Assembly (NCBI GenBank): GCA_005889025.1
Contig: VBCZ01000431.1
Location: forward strand, 2,135 to 11,665
Length of the DNA: 9,531 nucleotides
DNA from: Betaproteobacteria bacterium
Lineage (GTDB): Bacteria > Pseudomonadota > Gammaproteobacteria > Burkholderiales > Casimicrobiaceae
Reading direction: 5' to 3'
Shown piece after piece: positions 6,332-9,531 of this stretch; position 1 is the stretch's first letter, and every line of letters starts with the position of its first letter. The notes under the pieces were generated by a model. It was not told the origin of the DNA. It made no database searches and was given only the letters and a program-made list of their open reading frames with translations. A program made the translations under genes and the position numbers.

Positions 6332-7558
6332 TCACATGGGCGGTCGCGCGCCTTTCGGCCATAGCAGCCACATCTTTCCCTGCTGTCTCATCCGGCCGGC
6401 CTGTTCTCCCGCGGATTCGCCAAAACCCCAGAATAAATCCGCTCGAAGCGCGCCTTTGATGGCGCCGCCCGTGTCCTGCGCCATGACAAGACGGGCCAGA
6501 GGCTTCTCGGACAAGGGATACGTCGTCGCAAGATAAACCGGAGTCCCGAGGGGAATGGCGCGCGGATCGACTGCGATCGTCCGCTGCGCGAGCAACGGCA
6601 CGCCGAGCGATCCGATAGGACCGTCGATGGCGGCTTTGGGGTCCGGAACGACCTCGCGAAAGAAGACGTAGCTGGGATTCTCGGCAAGCAGCGACGCAAG
6701 CTTGTCCGGATGATCGCGTCCCCACTGCTTGATGGTCTGCATCGAAGCGCTTGCCAGCGTCAGTTCGCCGCGCTCGACCAGCAGCCTTCCGATGGATTGA
6801 AAAGGTTGCCCGTTCTGATCGGCGTATCCGATGCGCATGATGTCGCCTTCTTTGAGCGTCACCCGGCCCGAACCCTGAATGTGAAGAAAGAAGGCGTCGA
6901 TGGCGTCGTCGACCCAAACCAGCTCCTTTCCCGCGAGCGGGGCGCGACCGGCTTCGATGTCGGCTCGGGTCCAATACGGAACCACGCGCCTGCCGTCGAG
7001 GCGGCCGCGCACGCGCTTGCCTTCGAGCTCGGGGAAAAGATCGAAGAGCTCGACCCTGAGCAGGTCGTCGGGGGGCGCATACAGCGGGTATCGGTAGCGG
7101 TCGTCGCGATGGCGGCTGCCTCGCAGCAGCGGCTCGTAGTAGCCGGTCACGAGACCCGTATCGCGTCCGTCGGGAGCGCTCACGCTGTATGGGGTAAAAT
7201 GCATCTCGAAAAATGCGCGCGCCGCTGCGTCGTTGTCCGGGGTTGCCAGCAACGCGGCATTGCAGGCGTCTCGCCAGATGGGTGTTGCAGCCGGTTGCGC
7301 GAGCAGCGTCGGACATTGTGCGATGAATGCCATCCACGCTGCGGCTTGCGCATCGTCGTTCCAACCGGGAAGCTCGGTGAAGGCAACGGCGCGCAATCGC
7401 GACTCCGACGGCGGCAAAGTCTGGAGAGGCGCGACGGGGATGATGGTGCAGGCGGCGGCAAGCGCGACGACCGCCGTGGCAGCCGCATAGGGGAAGAGCA
7501 CTCCGATGGGATGGATCCTGCTCGAAGCGCTCGTTGCGCTGCTTCTCGCCGTGGTCAT
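6332..7558 (-). CDS. mltA: Membrane-bound lytic murein transglycosylase A
   Basis: From ATG 7558 the protein has 408 residues. It cleaves the MurNAc-GlcNAc bond of peptidoglycan, forming 1,6-anhydromuropeptides, and is predicted to be an outer-membrane lipoprotein facing the periplasm. A hydrophobic stretch ending VALAAAC (C37) resembles a lipobox, though alanine at -3 is not the classic residue. The MltA domain shows VTGYYEPLLRGSR and GSGRVTLKEGD. The C-terminal 3D-domain block contains AQDTGGAIKGALRADLFWGFGE with D362 and D374, one of which should be the catalytic aspartate. The start is doubtful: ATG 7558, TTG 7588 and GTG 7501 all lack a good ribosome binding site, and the region before 7501 overlaps a likely small gene on the other strand. 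Starting at GTG 7501 would remove that overlap but leave a signal peptide with no basic residue before the core. Confidence 0.88.
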   Translation of the reverse strand: MTTARSSATSASSRIHPIGVLFPYAAATAVVALAAACTIIPVAPLQTLPPSESRLRAVAFTELPGWNDDAQAAAWMAFIAQCPTLLAQPAATPIWRDACNAALLATPDNDAAARAFFEMHFTPYSVSAPDGRDTGLVTGYYEPLLRGSRHRDDRYRYPLYAPPDDLLRVELFDLFPELEGKRVRGRLDGRRVVPYWTRADIEAGRAPLAGKELVWVDDAIDAFFLHIQGSGRVTLKEGDIMRIGYADQNGQPFQSIGRLLVERGELTLASASMQTIKQWGRDHPDKLASLLAENPSYVFFREVVPDPKAAIDGPIGSLGVPLLAQRTIAVDPRAIPLGTPVYLATTYPLSEKPLARLVMAQDTGGAIKGALRADLFWGFGESAGEQAGRMRQQGKMWLLWPKGARPPM

Positions 7559-7649
7559 CGTCTGGTTCACGATGGGGGCCAGGCGCAACGAGCCGCCACA
7601 AGCGCCGCCCCCGCCGGAAGAGGGCGATGCCCACGGCGACGGGGTCTAA
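7506..7649 (+). CDS. Predicted small single-pass membrane protein, 47 residues
   Basis: I do not recognise a named family. The translation opens MGWILLEALVALLLAVVIVW, a typical transmembrane helix, followed by FTMGARR as a basic cytoplasmic anchor and then an acidic, proline-rich tail (PPQAPPPPEEGD). GGGGA/GAAG (7490-7496) lies about 9-11 bases before the ATG. Third codon positions are mostly G or C, as in neighbouring genes. It ends five bases before the convergent apaG stop. It is antisense to, and overlaps, the first 17-18 codons of mltA if mltA starts at 7558. Small membrane proteins of this shape are common in betaproteobacteria, but I cannot verify homologues. The alternative is a chance reading of mltA upstream sequence. 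Confidence 0.5.
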   Translation: MGWILLEALVALLLAVVIVWFTMGARRNEPPQAPPPPEEGDAHGDGV

Positions 7650-7654
7650 AGGGA

Positions 7655-8038
7655 CTAATGCAGAATGCGCGGGACAGAAAGCGTAAACAGGGGAATGGAC
7701 GCGTCGAAATGTTGACCGTCCTCAGCGACCATTTGATACGTTCCGCGCATCGTGCCCACCGCCGTCTCCAGATGGGTGCCACTGGTGTATTCGAAGCTTT
7801 CGCCGGGCTGGAGCAAGGGCTGCTGGCCGACGACCCCCAGTCCCTTAACGTCGATGACCTTGTTGTTGGCATCGGTGATCGTCCAGTGGCGGCTGACGAG
7901 CTGCGCGGGAACGTTGCCGGTATTGGTCACGGTGATCGTGTACGCAAAGACGTATTGATTCTTCGACGGATCGGACTGGTCCTCGACGTAGATCGCTTTT
8001 GGCACGACCGTGATTTCGTATTTCCGGCTCTCTGCCAC
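7655..8038 (-). CDS. apaG: ApaG family protein (Co2+/Mg2+ efflux-associated)
   Basis: This 127-residue protein matches the whole ApaG/DUF525 family, whose members are usually about 125 residues with an immunoglobulin-like beta-sandwich fold. Family signatures are YVFAYTITVTNTGN (29-42), LVSRHWTITDANN (47-59), the GLGVVGQQP loop (66-74), QPGESFEYTSG and an MRGTYQMV block near the C-terminus. ApaG has been linked genetically to Co2+ resistance and Mg2+ efflux with CorA in enterobacteria, but its molecular action is not established. The start is GTG 8038; no other plausible start exists in this frame. The gene is divergent from rpe, with 41 bases between them, and lies upstream of mltA on the same strand with the small + strand ORF between. 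Confidence 0.93.
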   Translation of the reverse strand: MAESRKYEITVVPKAIYVEDQSDPSKNQYVFAYTITVTNTGNVPAQLVSRHWTITDANNKVIDVKGLGVVGQQPLLQPGESFEYTSGTHLETAVGTMRGTYQMVAEDGQHFDASIPLFTLSVPRILH

Positions 8039-8068
8039 AACGCGCCCCGGATAGAAAATCTCGGTGCA

Positions 8069-8074
8069 ATTATA
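8069..8074 (-). promoter_or_regulatory. Candidate -10 box for apaG
   Basis: The minus strand reads a perfect TATAAT, which would start transcription near 8062, about 24 bases before the apaG GTG. The region 16-18 bases upstream, inside the first rpe codons, has no good -35 hexamer and there is no TG extension. This is an isolated match and so only suggestive. Confidence 0.35.
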
Positions 8075-8079
8075 GCGCG

Positions 8080-8757
8080 ATGAAGACCTGCCAGATCGCG
8101 CCTTCGATCCTCTCCGCCGATTTTTCGCGCCTCGGCGACGAAGCTCGCGCGGTCATCGCCGGCGGCGCCGATCTCATCCACTTCGATGTGATGGACAACC
8201 ATTACGTTCCGAATCTGACCATCGGCCCCATGGTGTGCGAGGCGCTGAAGCCCCATGTGAGCGTGCCCATCGATGTGCACCTGATGGTGAGACCGGTCGA
8301 TCGCCTCGCATCCGATTTCGCGAAGGCAGGCGCGGCGATCATCAGCTTTCATCCCGAGGCCAGCGACCACATCGACCGCACGATCGCGCTCATTCACGAC
8401 GGCGGCTGCAAGGCAGGACTGGTATTCAATCCGGCGACGCCGCTGGTCTGGCTCGATCACGTCCTCGACAAGCTCGATCTGGTGCTCATCATGTCGGTGA
8501 ATCCGGGATTCGGCGGCCAGTCGTTCATCCCGGAAGCATTGAACAAGCTCGCCCTCGCGCGCTCGCGCATCGATGCGATCACCGCGCGGACCGGGCGCGA
8601 AATCCGGCTCGAGGTCGACGGCGGCGTGAAGGTCGACAACATCGCGTCGATTGCGAAGGCGGGAGCCGACACCTTCGTCGCCGGATCGGCGATATTCGGC
8701 GGCGGGGACTACAAGAAGATCATCGCGGCCCTTCGGGCCGCTGCGACGGGAGCCTAA
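8080..8757 (+). CDS. rpe: Ribulose-phosphate 3-epimerase
   Basis: This 225-residue cytoplasmic enzyme interconverts D-ribulose 5-phosphate and D-xylulose 5-phosphate in the pentose phosphate (or Calvin) pathway. The TIM-barrel fold is supported by APSILSADF (7-15), the metal ligands H34 and D36 in IHFDVMDNHYVPN, H67 in DVHLMV, and D180 in EVDGGV, where D36 and D180 are the expected acid-base pair. The phosphate-binding loops MSVNPGFGGQSF (138-149) and AGSAIFG near the C-terminus are intact. ATG 8080 gives the usual opening of the family; the ribosome binding site is weak. gph follows 61 bases downstream on the same strand, an order common in betaproteobacteria and often extended by trpE. Confidence 0.96.
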   Translation: MKTCQIAPSILSADFSRLGDEARAVIAGGADLIHFDVMDNHYVPNLTIGPMVCEALKPHVSVPIDVHLMVRPVDRLASDFAKAGAAIISFHPEASDHIDRTIALIHDGGCKAGLVFNPATPLVWLDHVLDKLDLVLIMSVNPGFGGQSFIPEALNKLALARSRIDAITARTGREIRLEVDGGVKVDNIASIAKAGADTFVAGSAIFGGGDYKKIIAALRAAATGA

Positions 8758-8818
8758 AGATGGGCGGTTGTATCGTTTCGATTTACAGACAGCGGATCAG
8801 CATTCACGGTTGCATATC

Positions 8819-9508
8819 ATGATTGCCACAGGCCAGCGTTTTCGCGTGCGTGCAATCGCCTTCGATCTGGACGGCACGCTGCTCGACACGGTCCACGATC
8901 TCTCGATCGCGATCAACGCGATGCTCAACCGGTTGGGCGAGGCGCCGCTGCCGAAGGACGCGATCCGCGCCATGATCGGCAAAGGCATGGCCAACCTGGT
9001 TCGCCGAGCGCTGGCTGCGGCTCGAGGCGCGGAGCCCTCGGAGTCCGACGAGCAGCGCGCGCTCCCGATGTACGAGGATGCATACGAACGCGTGCTCGGA
9101 CGCGAGACGACCGTTTTTCCGGGCGTGCGCGAAGGCCTCGAGCGCCTCGCGACGGCAGGGTTCGGACTTGCCTGCGTGACCAACAAGGCGAGCCGCTTCA
9201 CCAGGCCGCATCTCGACAAGGCCGGGCTCGCACCTTACTTCAGTCTCGTCATCGGCGGCGACTCGCTTGCCGCCAGGAAGCCCGATCCGGCGCCACTGCG
9301 GCATGCAGCGCGCCACTTTGGTGTATCGATCGATCGGCTGCTGCTGCTCGGCGATTCTGCCAACGATACGCAGGCCGCGCGTGCGGCAGGTTGCCCGGTC
9401 CTCTGCGTGCCGTACGGCTACAACGAGGGGCGGCCGGTGCAGAGCCTGGATTGTGATGGTATAGTTTCCTCGTTGGACGAACTTCCCGAACGGATTCGAC
9501 TCGCCTGA
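8819..9508 (+). CDS. gph: Phosphoglycolate phosphatase (HAD family)
   Basis: This 229-residue HAD-superfamily hydrolase is predicted to remove phosphate from 2-phosphoglycolate. All four motifs are present: FDLDGTLLDT with nucleophile D16 and acid-base D18, CVTNKAS with T121, K154 in ARKPDP, and LLLGDSANDTQAA with D179 and D183. The helical cap (about 24-95) is of the Gph/pyrophosphatase type. ATG 8819 opens the protein; the frame is open back to 8651 within rpe, but that extension overlaps rpe and is not conserved-looking. An in-frame TTG at 8810 is also possible. Other HAD enzymes such as pyrophosphatase PpaX share this architecture; position after rpe favours Gph. Its last codons include an AT-rich patch with rare ATA and a possible promoter. 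Confidence 0.9.
   Translation: MIATGQRFRVRAIAFDLDGTLLDTVHDLSIAINAMLNRLGEAPLPKDAIRAMIGKGMANLVRRALAAARGAEPSESDEQRALPMYEDAYERVLGRETTVFPGVREGLERLATAGFGLACVTNKASRFTRPHLDKAGLAPYFSLVIGGDSLAARKPDPAPLRHAARHFGVSIDRLLLLGDSANDTQAARAAGCPVLCVPYGYNEGRPVQSLDCDGIVSSLDELPERIRLA
9457..9465 (+). promoter_or_regulatory. Candidate extended -10 inside the end of gph
   Basis: TGGTATAGT fits the extended -10 pattern TGnTATAAT with one mismatch and lies in an AT-rich patch of an otherwise GC-rich gene. Transcription would start near 9472, about 40 bases before ATG 9512. No -35 hexamer is visible 17 bases upstream. It could serve the downstream gene. Confidence 0.3.
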
Positions 9509-9511
9509 TCG

Positions 9512-9531
9512 ATGGACTTCAACACTCGTAT
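9512..9531 (+). CDS. Start of a further gene, cut by the window edge
   Basis: ATG at 9512, three bases after the gph stop, opens MDFNTR and then runs off the window. The tight spacing suggests translation coupled to gph. In many betaproteobacteria trpE (anthranilate synthase component I) follows gph, but six residues cannot identify the product, and no strong ribosome binding site is present. Confidence 0.4.

Noticed and set aside
7191..7205. GGGTAAAATGC as a plus-strand -10 box
   Set aside because: It lies inside mltA antisense with no downstream plus-strand gene close enough and no -35 partner.
6207..7634. A 475-codon open frame on the minus strand over mltA
   Set aside because: It is a shifted reading of mltA. 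The product is arginine-rich and low in family features, while the frame at 6332-7558 shows clear MltA motifs.
6710..8083. A 457-codon open frame on the plus strand over mltA and apaG
   Set aside because: It is antisense to two genes with recognisable families and crosses the gap between them. Long antisense frames are common in DNA this GC-rich.

Overview
The window is GC-rich chromosomal DNA with ordinary housekeeping genes. It most likely comes from a betaproteobacterium. I infer this from gene order: D-amino-acid aminotransferase near ybeD-lipB-lipA, mltA next to apaG, and rpe followed by gph are arrangements I associate with that class. No tRNA, rRNA, CRISPR array, phage gene or transposase gene is visible.

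Bases 1-321 hold no gene. They carry two nearly identical 110-bp tandem copies, and a decayed third, of a palindromic dispersed repeat. A D-amino-acid aminotransferase gene (322-1164, +) follows and converges on a flavin reductase gene (1174-1713, -). Divergent from the reductase is a cyclopropane-fatty-acid synthase gene (1848-3053, +) with a recognisable promoter in front of it. Then comes the lipoate block: ybeD/DUF493 (3119-3400), lipB (3490-4122) and lipA (4119-5102). LipB moves octanoyl from acyl carrier protein to target proteins, and LipA inserts two sulfurs to make lipoyl. The two genes overlap by four bases. An exported solute-binding protein of the NMT1/SsuA type (5131-6150, +) follows with no permease or ATPase in view.

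The convergent gap 6151-6331 is filled by a second repeat cluster: two identical 36-bp copies around a hairpin. Its layout partly echoes the array at the left edge. Beyond it are mltA (murein lytic transglycosylase, 6332-7558, -) and apaG (7655-8038, -). Between them I see a probable 47-residue membrane protein on the opposite strand (7506-7649, +), which collides with the N-terminus of mltA. apaG is divergent from rpe (8080-8757, +), with only 41 bp between them. rpe is followed by gph (8819-9508, +), a HAD phosphatase of the phosphoglycolate phosphatase type. The first codons of another gene begin at 9512; trpE is a guess from context only.

I do not see an undescribed multi-gene system. The points most worth a second look are the shared modular layout of the two repeat clusters, the small membrane ORF that conflicts with the mltA start, and the reductase/cfa pair sitting between dat and ybeD.
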